A DNA stretch of 34,852 bases from Zoogloea sp. (GCF_017302315.1 NZ_JAFLDT010000044.1:1-34852); one strand, 5' to 3'. Positions 16,923 to 24,275 are shown, counted from the first letter of the stretch. A program made the numbers and translations. The notes: a model not told the origin generated them from the letters alone.

Positions 16923-17956
16923 CGGATGACCAGCTCCACGTCGGGGAGTTGGGTAGCTGAAAACACACTCACCGGGGTAACACTGGGTGCGCCCGGGCTG
17001 TAGAGCCCATCCGTGCTGTTGTGAGGTGTGGTGTCGCTGTCCTGGACCAGCACCAGCACATGCCGCCCGGCGGGGATGCGGGCCACAGCGGTGTTGGCCG
17101 TATCCCCCGGATAACACCCCGTCGCCGCGAAGGCGAGCGGCGTAGCAGTACCGCTTACCAGAGGAGAAAGGAGGGACGCGGTGAACGGAGTAGAGGTGTA
17201 ACGCAGCCAGCGTCCGCCCGATGAGTCATTGCGGAACACCAGCAAGCTCGCCCGCCAAGTGCCTGCTACGATATCGGCACCGCTGCGATTTACTAGGCGT
17301 ACCGTCCACCCGCCAAGGGGGCTCGACCAGCTCCCCGCGTCGAGATCAAAGCCCCGGTCGGTATCCCACTCGGTGACGCCGTTGCCCAACTCGTTGTGGG
17401 CACCGAGGCTGGCCACGGCCAGACTGCCTGCACCCGCCGTGACACGCCAACCGAAATTGAGAACGTCGTCACCGGCCGCACGATTGCCCCACCCGTCCCG
17501 AAACACGCCGTTGACTGCAAGGCCCGCCAGGTAGTCTCCCCGGTGCCCCTTCACAAGCAGACCGCCCTCGCCAGCCAAATCGACCACATCGCTGCCTTCG
17601 CTGCTGCAGTCGCTACCCAGCGGACTACGATCAAAACGCGCCGTCAGCACGCCCCGCTGCGCCAGACCGGCGGGGCTGGTCACGAGCTGCTGCAAGTTTT
17701 CAGGCAGCACCCCGTTGTCGCTGACGAAGCCCGACAGACGAAACTCGCCTGCCCAGACCGGCGTAGCGCTGCCGACGATCGCGCGACGCAGCACCTCGAG
17801 ACGCCGCTGGGTGTCGTCATGGCGGATCTGCGCCCGGTCCTCACCCACATAGCTGAAGGACGCCAAGGTGACCGCCGACATCACGGCGATGACCACCAGC
17901 AACTCGATCAGGGTCAGGCCACGGGCACGGAGGAGGCGGAAGGGAACAGGCATCAT
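16919..17956 (-). CDS. type IV pilin-like protein (pseudopilin), third in operon
   Basis: A 345-aa prepilin. The leader is MMPVPFRLLRARG, with predicted cleavage after Gly13 in front of LTLIELLVVIAVMSAV. The +1 residue is Leu rather than Phe or Met, and Glu5 is conserved. The large C-terminal domain (about 300 aa) is Gly/Ser/Thr/Asp-rich and probably beta-rich, as in minor, tip-located pseudopilins such as GspK or PilY-associated pilins. The start is ATG 17956 or 17953. The gene begins 7 bp after the upstream small secreted protein and overlaps the PilM/N-like gene. It probably acts as a minor or tip subunit; nothing in the sequence identifies a ligand. Confidence 0.85.
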   Translation of the reverse strand: MMPVPFRLLRARGLTLIELLVVIAVMSAVTLASFSYVGEDRAQIRHDDTQRRLEVLRRAIVGSATPVWAGEFRLSGFVSDNGVLPENLQQLVTSPAGLAQRGVLTARFDRSPLGSDCSSEGSDVVDLAGEGGLLVKGHRGDYLAGLAVNGVFRDGWGNRAAGDDVLNFGWRVTAGAGSLAVASLGAHNELGNGVTEWDTDRGFDLDAGSWSSPLGGWTVRLVNRSGADIVAGTWRASLLVFRNDSSGGRWLRYTSTPFTASLLSPLVSGTATPLAFAATGCYPGDTANTAVARIPAGRHVLVLVQDSDTTPHNSTDGLYSPGAPSVTPVSVFSATQLPDVELVIR

Positions 17957-17963
17957 CCGGGCA

Positions 17964-18434
17964 TCACTGGCCGAAGCTGATCACGACCAGAGCCGGGCCG
18001 AACTGGTTGTTGTAGACGTGGTAAGCGTAAAAATCCCTGCTATCACCCACCTTCAGTTCCTTGGCAATGCGCGCGGCGGCACCCTCCTCCACATACGCGG
18101 CGAGCAACTTTTCTCCACCGTAGTCGAGGCCGATGCGCTGACTGACCTTGGGCTTGGTGCTGATCTGGAGCATGTCCAGCGCCCTGTCCAGGTAGGCCGT
18201 CTTCTGGGCCTGAGGCGGAGCAGCCAGGCGCGCCGTGAAACGCACCCGGACAGGATTGAAGATGGCCCGCTGGCCCGGATCCATGCGGCTCTGGGGCACC
18301 AGGGCTTTGAGGTCTACGGTCTTGAAGGCCGCCGTCGGGTCCGGCGCGGCGGCAGGCTCTGCGGCCTGAACACCCAGGAAAGGGAGGCTCAGGGCAAGGA
18401 CAGCAAGAAAGGATGACAGTCGTTGGATGATCAT
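17964..18434 (-). CDS. small secreted protein, function unknown, in pseudopilin cluster
   Basis: A 156-aa product from ATG 18434. The signal peptide is clear (IIQRLSSFLAVLALSLPFLG, cleavage near VQAA-EPA). The mature part contains a Lys/Arg/Asp-rich segment (DLKALVPQSRMDPGQRAIF) and ends with a hydrophobic strand, GPALVVISFGQ. It has no type III prepilin motif, no lipobox and no cysteines in the mature part, so it is probably a soluble periplasmic or secreted protein. I recognise no family. It sits between two pseudopilin genes, with short gaps (17 and 7 bp), suggesting a periplasmic assembly factor or a secreted client. The ribosome site is weak. Confidence 0.7.
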   Translation of the reverse strand: MIIQRLSSFLAVLALSLPFLGVQAAEPAAAPDPTAAFKTVDLKALVPQSRMDPGQRAIFNPVRVRFTARLAAPPQAQKTAYLDRALDMLQISTKPKVSQRIGLDYGGEKLLAAYVEEGAAARIAKELKVGDSRDFYAYHVYNNQFGPALVVISFGQ

Positions 18435-18451
18435 GAAGAGCCTGCTGGTAG

Positions 18452-19408
18452 TCAGGGCTGAAGACACAGGACAAGGTCGTCCCGGCCATAGCCATTGCTT
18501 TCGGAGAGGTTGGGCTCGCACGCCGAGGCCAGATTGCGCCCGCCATAGCGCCCATCTGCCCCCCAGTACACAACACGCGGGTGGTCGCCATCGGCCAGAC
18601 CGAACGCAGAAAAGGGGCGGGAGTGACGGGCCAATTCGTGATCGGCGGCGACATAGCCAGGGGTCTCGCGTCGCACGCTGCGCCAGCCAAGGAGGCAGTT
18701 GTTGCCGACATCGGCGTCCTCCTGGGTGCCGCAGTCGACATAAGACGGTCCTGCCGCGCCGAACGACGGACCCGCGCCATAGGCAGGCAGATCCAGCAGC
18801 TTGCTGCCCACTGTCGGCTGTCCTTGCCCATCCGGACCGGAGCCTCCCACCAGCGCTCGGCTGTTCAGATCGCTGCCGTGATCCACCCACAGACGGGCGG
18901 CACCAGGTAGATAAGGGCCATTCCAGCCCCGTCGACTGTCGGCATCATAGCGATACAGGTGCCCCAGAGGATGGTTGGCGCATAGAGGCGGCGCGTTATA
19001 GAGCATTGCCATATTTAGAGGGGAGGCAAACCAAGCGTCTCGCTGCGCATCGTCGGGCGGGGCCTCGCTCCACGACCGGGGAATCCCGATAACTCCCACC
19101 CCGCTACAGTCCGTGCGGGCAGGATCCAGCGCGTTCGGGCTTTCGACGACACCCGCAGCGGAAAGCACGAACGGGCCCTGGCCGGGGTAGTAACCGGTAT
19201 CGGCCCTGAAGCGCTGGAGTGCCTGAGCGAGAGTCTGTAGCTGTGTACGGGCAAGCTCGTCCTGGGCCTTGTCGCCCACCCCCAGATAACTGCCCCAAGC
19301 AACGGCCGACAGGGCGGCAAGTACGGTGCAGACAATGAGCAGCTCAATCAGGGTGAAGCCGGCGAGACGAATGCGCAGCGCGATGGGAGCGACCCCTGGA
19401 GGGGACAT
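18452..19408 (-). CDS. type IV pilin-like protein (pseudopilin), second in operon
   Basis: ATG 19408 gives a 318-aa prepilin with a 17-aa leader ending RLAG, then FTLIELLIVCTVLAALSAV with Glu5 conserved. AAGG lies about 6 nt upstream. The frame is open for 38 more codons upstream, but that part crosses the intrinsic terminator and is not pilin-like. After the N-terminal helix comes GDKAQDELARTQLQTLAQAL, then a pseudopilin-like block DTGYYPGQGP. Several cysteines (positions in DCSGVG, LCANHP, DCGTQE, NNCLLG, CEPNLS, LCLQP) suggest disulfides in the exported domain. It is much larger than a major pseudopilin and is probably a minor subunit. Confidence 0.85.
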   Translation of the reverse strand: MSPPGVAPIALRIRLAGFTLIELLIVCTVLAALSAVAWGSYLGVGDKAQDELARTQLQTLAQALQRFRADTGYYPGQGPFVLSAAGVVESPNALDPARTDCSGVGVIGIPRSWSEAPPDDAQRDAWFASPLNMAMLYNAPPLCANHPLGHLYRYDADSRRGWNGPYLPGAARLWVDHGSDLNSRALVGGSGPDGQGQPTVGSKLLDLPAYGAGPSFGAAGPSYVDCGTQEDADVGNNCLLGWRSVRRETPGYVAADHELARHSRPFSAFGLADGDHPRVVYWGADGRYGGRNLASACEPNLSESNGYGRDDLVLCLQP

Positions 19409-19421
19409 GGGAAACCTTGGT

Positions 19422-19457
19422 AAAAAAGGAGCCGGCGGCGCGGGCATGCCGCCGGCT
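19422..19457 (-). terminator. intrinsic terminator/attenuator after the first pilin gene
   Basis: Read on the minus strand this is a perfect 10-bp GC stem (AGCCGGCGGC / GCCGCCGGCT, arms at 19448-19457 and 19430-19439) with an 8-nt loop, followed by CC and six T (19422-19427). It lies 80 bp after the first pilin stop and only 13 bp before the next start. It should end most transcripts after the pilin gene and let a fraction read through, a common way to make much more major pilin than machinery. Confidence 0.85.
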
Positions 19458-19537
19458 GCAAAATGCGGGCCGAGGAAGCTCGCAGACAGAGTAACCCCAC
19501 CGGGGCCGAAGCCCCGGGTCATGCAGAAAGACCAGAA

Positions 19538-20485
19538 TTAGGTCGGACGAACGTTGTCGAACTCGCCCAGTTCCTCGTCCTTCGTGTCGCCGGCGCCGTC
19601 GATGATGGCTTGCAGGGTCGCCTTGCCGTTGGTCGGGCTGGTGGAGTCGGTGGTCACGTTGAAGAGGACGATGAAGCGGTTGTATTCACCCGCGGCGGTG
19701 TGCCGATAGATGGGCACGTTGGTGAGGGCGCCGTAGTTGGTGGGCTTGAACAGGGTCGAGTCGGGACCGACACCGAACGCGAAGAGACGCTCGGTGGCGG
19801 TGGCGTTGACCCGGACGTTCTGGGTCTGATCCCACAGCACCAGGCTCGGCGTACCAGTGATAGCAGCGCTGCTCACGGCACCGCAACCATTGGCGGTTGC
19901 CGGGCGGAAGATGTTCTGCGGCGTCACGTCGTTGGCCTTGCTGGCGATGATCGCCTGAACCCCTGCGGCGTTGTTCGTGCAGGTCAGGGCACCGTGGGTC
20001 ACCGACTCATCGAGCACCCGTACGCTGTTGATGCCCACAGCGTTGAGGGCAGCGACCTCATCGGCTGTCAGGGCTGCGGTGGCCAGGTTGGCAGCCAGAT
20101 CCGCATTGAGAATGACAGACAGCGCAGTACCGGTCAGGTTACCCGTGGGGCTGGACAGGAGCGAATCCCAGTTCGTGGGGTATTGCTGGGCGTTCAACTG
20201 ATAGAAGGTCTGGATACCCTTGGACAGCTCATCCATCATGGCCACGTGCGCCGCCGCATTGGCTTTGCGGTCAGTGTCGTGCAATAGGGTGGTGGCAGTG
20301 CCCGCGATGGCGGCCAGGATGGCCACAACAACCAGCAGCTCCAGCAGCGTGAAACCACCCTGCTTGCGCTTCATGGTTTCGAGCTTGCGACGCAGGCCAC
20401 GGCCCTTGACGGCGGACGCGTCGATGGATTCGATCTTGGTTTTGAGTTCGGCCTTGGACAGACCCATCAGACTGACGAGATTCAT
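19538..20485 (-). CDS. type IV pilin-like protein with 44-aa leader, first pilin of the operon (candidate major subunit)
   Basis: A 315-aa prepilin. The predicted cleavage is KRKQGG|FTLLELLVVVAIL with Glu5 conserved, so the leader from ATG 20485 is 44 residues, far longer than the usual 6-25. GGAG lies 6-7 nt upstream of ATG 20485. The internal ATG before KRKQGG has no ribosome site, and the leader is protein-like (MGLSKAELKTKIESID, an amphipathic Lys/Glu helix), so the long form is favoured. The mature protein is Ala/Thr/Asn-rich with a single apparent disulfide pair (LTCTNN and NGCGAV). It is followed by an intrinsic terminator, so it is probably the most abundant product and the major fibre subunit. 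No prepilin peptidase gene is in the window. Confidence 0.87.
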   Translation of the reverse strand: MNLVSLMGLSKAELKTKIESIDASAVKGRGLRRKLETMKRKQGGFTLLELLVVVAILAAIAGTATTLLHDTDRKANAAAHVAMMDELSKGIQTFYQLNAQQYPTNWDSLLSSPTGNLTGTALSVILNADLAANLATAALTADEVAALNAVGINSVRVLDESVTHGALTCTNNAAGVQAIIASKANDVTPQNIFRPATANGCGAVSSAAITGTPSLVLWDQTQNVRVNATATERLFAFGVGPDSTLFKPTNYGALTNVPIYRHTAAGEYNRFIVLFNVTTDSTSPTNGKATLQAIIDGAGDTKDEELGEFDNVRPT

Positions 20486-20665
20486 ATGGACTCCGAATTA
20501 AAGGATTGAGTGCAGCGCCGGATTCCCTCCACGGAAACTCCTGCTACGGGGTACTTGGATCAACGCCGGACAACCGGCTTCAATAGGCTGCGACCCCACG
20601 TCGCCAGCATTTCATCCTCTGCCGAGCCCACCTCAGCCAGAGAAATACAACTTATCGCCCAAGCC

Positions 20666-20863
20666 TCAATGGGCCGAAGGGCAATCCACTACATATCGGT
20701 ACTGCCTGCCACAGTGAAGGATGACCTCCTTTTGCCCGCGGCGAAGAATGCGGATCTCGACCCGGATCTCGGCGAATCCATCATGACTGAAGGCCTCCGC
20801 GTAAAGCTCCATGAACTTCTCGAGCACCGGGGCGCTGACTGCGAGTTCCGGCAACATGCTCAT
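20666..20863 (-). CDS. small protein (65 aa), first gene of the Fur-controlled operon
   Basis: The first open frame downstream of the Fur-regulated promoter; ATG 20863 follows it by roughly 90 bp. The product ends EIRILRRGQKEVILHCGRQYRY plus a short tail. It has no signal peptide or membrane helix. The C-terminal half has beta-hairpin character and faintly recalls HemP, a small first gene in Fur-regulated heme operons (pattern G..KE..I.H.G..YR). That resemblance is weak and is my inference. A second ATG is two codons in. A 180-bp gap separates it from the first pilin. The ribosome site is weak, so expression should be tested. Confidence 0.55.
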   Translation of the reverse strand: MSMLPELAVSAPVLEKFMELYAEAFSHDGFAEIRVEIRILRRGQKEVILHCGRQYRYVVDCPSAH

Positions 20864-20943
20864 CTCTTGTTTGACCCCCTAAATCAGGACTACGCCGCCT
20901 CCGTATCCGCCACCGGAAACCTAATTTACGCAGACCATTAAAT

Positions 20944-20962
20944 GGTAATGATTCTCATTATA
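20944..20962. promoter_or_regulatory. Fur box (operator of the 20-kb minus-strand operon)
   Basis: GGTAATGATTCTCATTATA matches 15 of 19 positions of the Fur consensus GATAATGATAATCATTATC. It covers the -10 element of the promoter described separately, so iron-loaded Fur would block RNA polymerase. Confidence 0.85.
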
Positions 20963-20985
20963 TTTATTGTTACATCGTCTGGCAA
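20957..20985 (-). promoter_or_regulatory. sigma70-type promoter of the pilus/uptake operon
   Basis: On the minus strand TTGCCA (20985-20980), a 17-nt spacer and TATAAT (20962-20957) form a near-consensus promoter. The -10 lies inside the Fur box. Transcription would start near 20950 and read into the 65-aa gene. Confidence 0.8.
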
Positions 20986-21026
20986 GCATCTTGTCAGAGA
21001 ATTACTTACAAGCTTTCTTCGCGGAG

Positions 21027-21050
21027 CGGTGGCAAGCCCCCTTGCCACCG
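21027..21050 (-). terminator. hairpin downstream of the TPR-like gene
   Basis: A perfect 10-bp inverted repeat (CGGTGGCAAG, 4-nt loop, CTTGCCACCG) lies 26 bp past the TPR-like stop. It is strong enough to be a terminator, but no T-run follows on the minus strand, so it may instead protect the mRNA end or work with Rho. Confidence 0.45.
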
Positions 21051-21075
21051 CGCGCTGCCGCGTCGGCAGCCGGGC

Positions 21076-21540
21076 TCAGTGAAGATCGAAGCGCTGCGCG
21101 CAGAGCCGCGGGAGAGCCGCCCCTCCATGCCGCGAGGGATGGCGGCTGAGGGCCGCAAGGAAGGCGCTGCGCGTGCGCTGGAGGTGGGGCAAAATCGCCT
21201 TCCTGGCAGATGCTGAAGGCGCCTCGGCAAAGAGCAGCTCCAGCTTGCGGTGCGCTCCAAACCAGTGGTGCAGGGCCCAATGGCTCCGTCCGCCACGCTC
21301 AAGGGTATCGGCCAAGCTGTGCCGGGCAAGGACATAGGCTGTCGCAGCCTGATCGCGCTGCCCGCCACAATCAAGCATCTCCCTGGCCACCTCCAGCGCC
21401 CGGCAAAAATAGGCCTCCGCTGCCACAAGATCACCACGCCGGTAGCAGAGGGTTCCGCCCGCCATTGATTGATGCCAACAGGCCATCGCCTCGATGTGGC
21501 GATTGTCCTCCGGCACTTCTTCAGGGAACGGGACGTACAT
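21076..21540 (-). CDS. TPR-like small cytoplasmic protein
   Basis: A 154-aa, fully helical-looking protein without a signal peptide. The stretch HQSMAGGTLCYRRGDLVAA followed by AEAYFCRALEVAREML reads as a TPR helix pair (about residues 23-58), and a second pair follows at about 65-100 (YVLARHSLADTLERGG, ALHHWFGAHRKLELLF). TPR modules mediate protein-protein contacts; no catalytic motif is seen. The gene starts 14 bp after the lipoprotein stop, so it is probably co-transcribed from the Fur-controlled promoter at 22474-22502. It could be a chaperone or partner for the lipoprotein or the adjacent pilus machine, which is inference. The C-terminal 30 residues are Arg/His/Ala-rich. No strong ribosome site is seen before ATG 21540. 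Confidence 0.7.
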   Translation of the reverse strand: MYVPFPEEVPEDNRHIEAMACWHQSMAGGTLCYRRGDLVAAEAYFCRALEVAREMLDCGGQRDQAATAYVLARHSLADTLERGGRSHWALHHWFGAHRKLELLFAEAPSASARKAILPHLQRTRSAFLAALSRHPSRHGGAALPRLCAQRFDLH

Positions 21541-21554
21541 GGGGATGTATGCGC

Positions 21555-22373
21555 TCAGAGGCTTCCGACAAAGACCAGGGCATCGGTATTTGCAAAACCT
21601 GGCACAACCACATGCAACTTGCGGGTGTCACGGTCGAAATATGCACTTCCCGGTCTCAGCATGGGGAATGGACAAACGCCGGAGACTGGGGCCAGGACAA
21701 CCGTATAGATCAGCAGTGAGGCGTTGCTGGCGGTCAGGCTACCCTCCAACCTGCACTCCTCGGACGCAGTGCTTACATCCAGAGTGACGGAGGCGCTTTT
21801 CGACTTTTCCGACTCCTTTGATTTCAGCACGGCAGCCACCGTACTGCGCAGCGGCGAGGCGACCGCACCTTTGAAATCCCCCTCGGGCACCCCACCGTTC
21901 AGGGGCTGCGATTCGTAGCGAACGTCATAACCCAGGGTTATGGGGAAGGACGTCGCAACACCATCGACGGTGGCCGCAGGGATTGTGCCCGTGCCGCCAA
22001 AGCTGGCTTTCTCGGCATAAGATCCCGCAACAAGCAGAGGCCGCACTCCCAGCAGTTCGAGGTTGAAATCGTGGCCCGCGGGGCTGGAGAAGTTGCCGTT
22101 CATTGCCACAAAACTCCCCTGGAACACCCCTCCCAGGACGGCCGGCACGCCGGGCTTCGAATACAGCCACCAGTAAGTTCCATCAGGCAGGGACCAGCCC
22201 ATCACACTCCGGCCGTCCCCGGCACCCCCCCTCCACAATCCCTGAGCTCCCCAAGCAGAGGTTCCGGGAGACGATGCCGGAAGCAACTCGCCCGCACCCG
22301 GACTGCCCCCACCGCCACAGGCGGAGAGCGCGCCGAAGAGAGCGGCGGAAAAGAGTCGTTTCATGATTTTCAT
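21555..22373 (-). CDS. Fur-regulated lipoprotein, function unknown
   Basis: From ATG 22373 (or 22364, MKRLFSAALF) the product is 272 aa with a type II signal peptide and lipobox LSA-C followed by four Gly, then a Gly/Ser/Pro linker. The body has many short beta-type blocks such as GLWRGGAGDGRSVMGW, LPDGTYWWLY and GGVFQGSFVAMNGNF; AGSYAEKASFGGTGT is another. This suggests a small beta-sandwich or beta-barrel of the kind seen in surface ligand-binding lipoproteins, but I recognise no family. Glycines directly after the lipid-bearing Cys make inner-membrane retention unlikely. The promoter overlaps a Fur box, so it should be made under iron limitation together with the neighbouring operon. It is a candidate substrate or surface partner of that machine. 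Confidence 0.8.
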   Translation of the reverse strand: MKIMKRLFSAALFGALSACGGGGSPGAGELLPASSPGTSAWGAQGLWRGGAGDGRSVMGWSLPDGTYWWLYSKPGVPAVLGGVFQGSFVAMNGNFSSPAGHDFNLELLGVRPLLVAGSYAEKASFGGTGTIPAATVDGVATSFPITLGYDVRYESQPLNGGVPEGDFKGAVASPLRSTVAAVLKSKESEKSKSASVTLDVSTASEECRLEGSLTASNASLLIYTVVLAPVSGVCPFPMLRPGSAYFDRDTRKLHVVVPGFANTDALVFVGSL

Positions 22374-22469
22374 ATTCTGGGCACGGGCGGCCAGCAAACG
22401 GTTCAAGGCCGAACTACAACCATACGGGCTATCGCCACGCATCAAAAAGTGGGAGCAAAATACATATAT

Positions 22470-22488
22470 GAGAATAATAATCATTAAT
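22470..22488. promoter_or_regulatory. Fur box upstream of the lipoprotein gene
   Basis: GAGAATAATAATCATTAAT matches 15 of 19 positions of the Fur consensus. It overlaps the -10 of the lipoprotein promoter and lies about 100 bp before the lipoprotein start. Confidence 0.8.
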
Positions 22489-22502
22489 GTTTGAGCAGAC
22501 AA
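22474..22502 (-). promoter_or_regulatory. promoter of the lipoprotein/TPR unit
   Basis: On the minus strand TTGTCT (22502-22497), a 17-nt spacer and TATTAT (22479-22474) form a good sigma70-type promoter with the -10 inside the Fur box. Confidence 0.65.
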
Positions 22503-22554
22503 CACTCTCCGCCTCTTAACGCCAAGCCACTCGATTCCCACCCGTGAATTCCGC

Positions 22555-22560
22555 TATAAT
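22555..22560 (+). promoter_or_regulatory. -10 element of the ahcY-metF promoter
   Basis: A perfect TATAAT lies 12 nt before the SAH riboswitch. The -35 region (about 22531-22537) is poor. The start of transcription would fall just ahead of riboswitch stem P1. Confidence 0.6.
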
Positions 22561-22572
22561 CCAAGTCTAGAT

Positions 22573-22665
22573 TCGAGGAGCGCTGCAAGACCGCCGGGTG
22601 CAACGCCCGCAGTCCCAGGCTCGATGTCAGTGCCAGCACATCGGCACCAGCAACCGCGCTCACCC
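22573..22665 (+). ncRNA. SAH riboswitch in the ahcY leader
   Basis: The segment matches the S-adenosylhomocysteine riboswitch. P1 pairs TCGAG (22573-22577) with CTCGA (22620-22624). The conserved core GAGGAGCGCTGC and the CCCAGGCTCG motif are present. An inner hairpin pairs GATGT (22623-22627) with ACATC (22638-22642). A pseudoknot pairs GAGCG (22578-22582) with CGCTC (22657-22661). This class binds SAH and turns on SAH-hydrolase expression. It sits directly upstream of ahcY, which is the expected gene. Confidence 0.93.
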
Positions 22666-22771
22666 GTCCATGCTTTGTTTGCAAACCCGTGCCGGGCACG
22701 GGGAGACGTGGTGAGCCCTCGATGATCAGCCACCCGTAGTCCCTTCCCGGCCACACGTTCGAGGAGTTCTC

Positions 22772-24184
22772 ATGAACACTGTGGCTGAAAAGTTCACCGA
22801 TTTTGTCATCGCCGATCTCTCCCTGGCCGACTGGGGCCGCAAGGAGATCAAGATCGCCGAAACCGAGATGCCCGGCCTGATGGCCATCCGCGACGAGTTC
22901 GCCGCGGCCCAGCCCCTCAAGGGTGCGCGCATCACCGGCTCCCTGCACATGACCATCCAGACCGCCGTGCTGATCGAGACGCTGACCGCCCTCGGCGCCG
23001 AAGTACGCTGGGCCTCGTGCAACATCTTCTCGACGCAGGACCACGCCGCGGCCGCCATTGCCGCCCAGAACATCCCCGTGTTCGCGGTCAAGGGCGAGTC
23101 CCTCACCGACTACTGGGACTACACCCACCGCATCTTCGAGTGGGCCGACGGGGGTTTCTCCAACATGATCCTCGACGACGGCGGCGACGCGACCCTGCTG
23201 CTGCACCTGGGCGCCCGCGCCGAGAAGGACCTGTCGGTCATCGCCAAGCCGTCCTCCGAAGAAGAGACCATCCTCTTTGCCGCCATCAAGGCCAAGCTGG
23301 CCGTGGACCCGACCTGGTACTCCGTGCGCCTGGCCGCCATCAAGGGCGTCACCGAAGAGACCACCACCGGCGTGCATCGCCTGTACCAGATGCACCAGCG
23401 CGGCGAGCTCAAGTTCCCGGCCATCAACGTGAACGACTCGGTCACCAAGTCCAAGTTCGACAACCTCTACGGCTGCCGCGAATCCCTGGTGGACGGCATC
23501 AAGCGTGCCACCGACGTGATGATCGCCGGCAAGGTCGCAGTGGTGTGCGGCTACGGTGACGTGGGCAAGGGCTCGGCCCAGGCCCTGCGCGCCCTGTCGG
23601 CCCAGGTGTGGGTCACCGAGATCGACCCCATCTGCGCCCTGCAGGCCGCCATGGAAGGCTACCGCGTGGTCACCATGGAATACGCCGCCAGCCTGGCCGA
23701 CATCTTTGTCACCACCACCGGCAACTTCCACGTCATCACCCACGACCACATGGCCGCCATGAAAGACCAGGCCATCGTCTGCAACATCGGTCACTTCGAC
23801 AACGAGATCGACGTCGCCTCCATCGAGAAGTACCAGTGGGAAGAGATCAAGCCCCAGGTGGACCACGTCATCTTCCCGGACGGCAAGCGCATCATCCTGC
23901 TGGCCAAGGGTCGCCTGGTTAACCTGGGCTGCGGCACCGGCCATCCGTCCTACGTGATGTCCAGCTCCTTCGCCAACCAGACCATCGCCCAGATCGAGCT
24001 CTTCACCCGCAGCGCCGACTACCCGGTGGGCGTTTACACACTGCCCAAGCACCTGGACGAGAAGGTGGCGCGCCTGCAGCTGAAGAAGCTCAACGCCCAG
24101 CTCACCGAACTGACCGACGAGCAGGCCGCCTACATCGGCGTACCCAAGCAAGGCCCCTACAAGGCCGAGCACTACCGCTACTGA
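22772..24184 (+). CDS. ahcY: adenosylhomocysteinase (S-adenosyl-L-homocysteine hydrolase)
   Basis: A 470-aa enzyme of the long bacterial type. It hydrolyses S-adenosylhomocysteine to homocysteine and adenosine in the cytoplasm, keeping methyltransferases active. Visible features are [18 protein letters not shown] near the N terminus, [20 protein letters not shown] (about 216-235) with catalytic Lys and Asp, the NAD-binding loop [14 protein letters not shown] (about 256-269), and the C-terminal KAEHYRY that completes the neighbouring subunit's site. GAGGAG lies about 6 nt upstream of ATG 22772. It is controlled by the SAH riboswitch in its leader and followed by metF, so the two enzymes of the activated-methyl cycle are probably co-expressed. 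Confidence 0.98.
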   Translation: MNTVAEKFTDFVIADLSLADWGRKEIKIAETEMPGLMAIRDEFAAAQPLKGARITGSLHMTIQTAVLIETLTALGAEVRWASCNIFSTQDHAAAAIAAQNIPVFAVKGESLTDYWDYTHRIFEWADGGFSNMILDDGGDATLLLHLGARAEKDLSVIAKPSSEEETILFAAIKAKLAVDPTWYSVRLAAIKGVTEETTTGVHRLYQMHQRGELKFPAINVNDSVTKSKFDNLYGCRESLVDGIKRATDVMIAGKVAVVCGYGDVGKGSAQALRALSAQVWVTEIDPICALQAAMEGYRVVTMEYAASLADIFVTTTGNFHVITHDHMAAMKDQAIVCNIGHFDNEIDVASIEKYQWEEIKPQVDHVIFPDGKRIILLAKGRLVNLGCGTGHPSYVMSSSFANQTIAQIELFTRSADYPVGVYTLPKHLDEKVARLQLKKLNAQLTELTDEQAAYIGVPKQGPYKAEHYRY

Positions 24185-24275
24185 GCCCGGCACCCCGGGG
24201 TGGGCTCACCCCGCACCGCTGCCGTGATCCACGCCCGCCCGGCATGCCCTGCCGGCGGGCCTGCGAGGAACCACC

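Noticed and set aside
7726-20485. Naming the locus an MSHA pilus or a standard type II secretion system
   Set aside because: Gene order, the PilM/PilN-like fusion, the PilT ATPase, the large pseudopilins and the downstream uptake genes fit neither; only family-level names are used.
22484-24193. A 569-codon open frame antisense to ahcY
   Set aside because: Val/Gly/Asp/His-rich composition typical of the mirror frame of a GC-rich gene; ahcY on the other strand is fully conserved.
24185-24275. A SAM or cobalamin riboswitch before metF
   Set aside because: The gap is only 91 bp and holds simple GC hairpins without the conserved cores.
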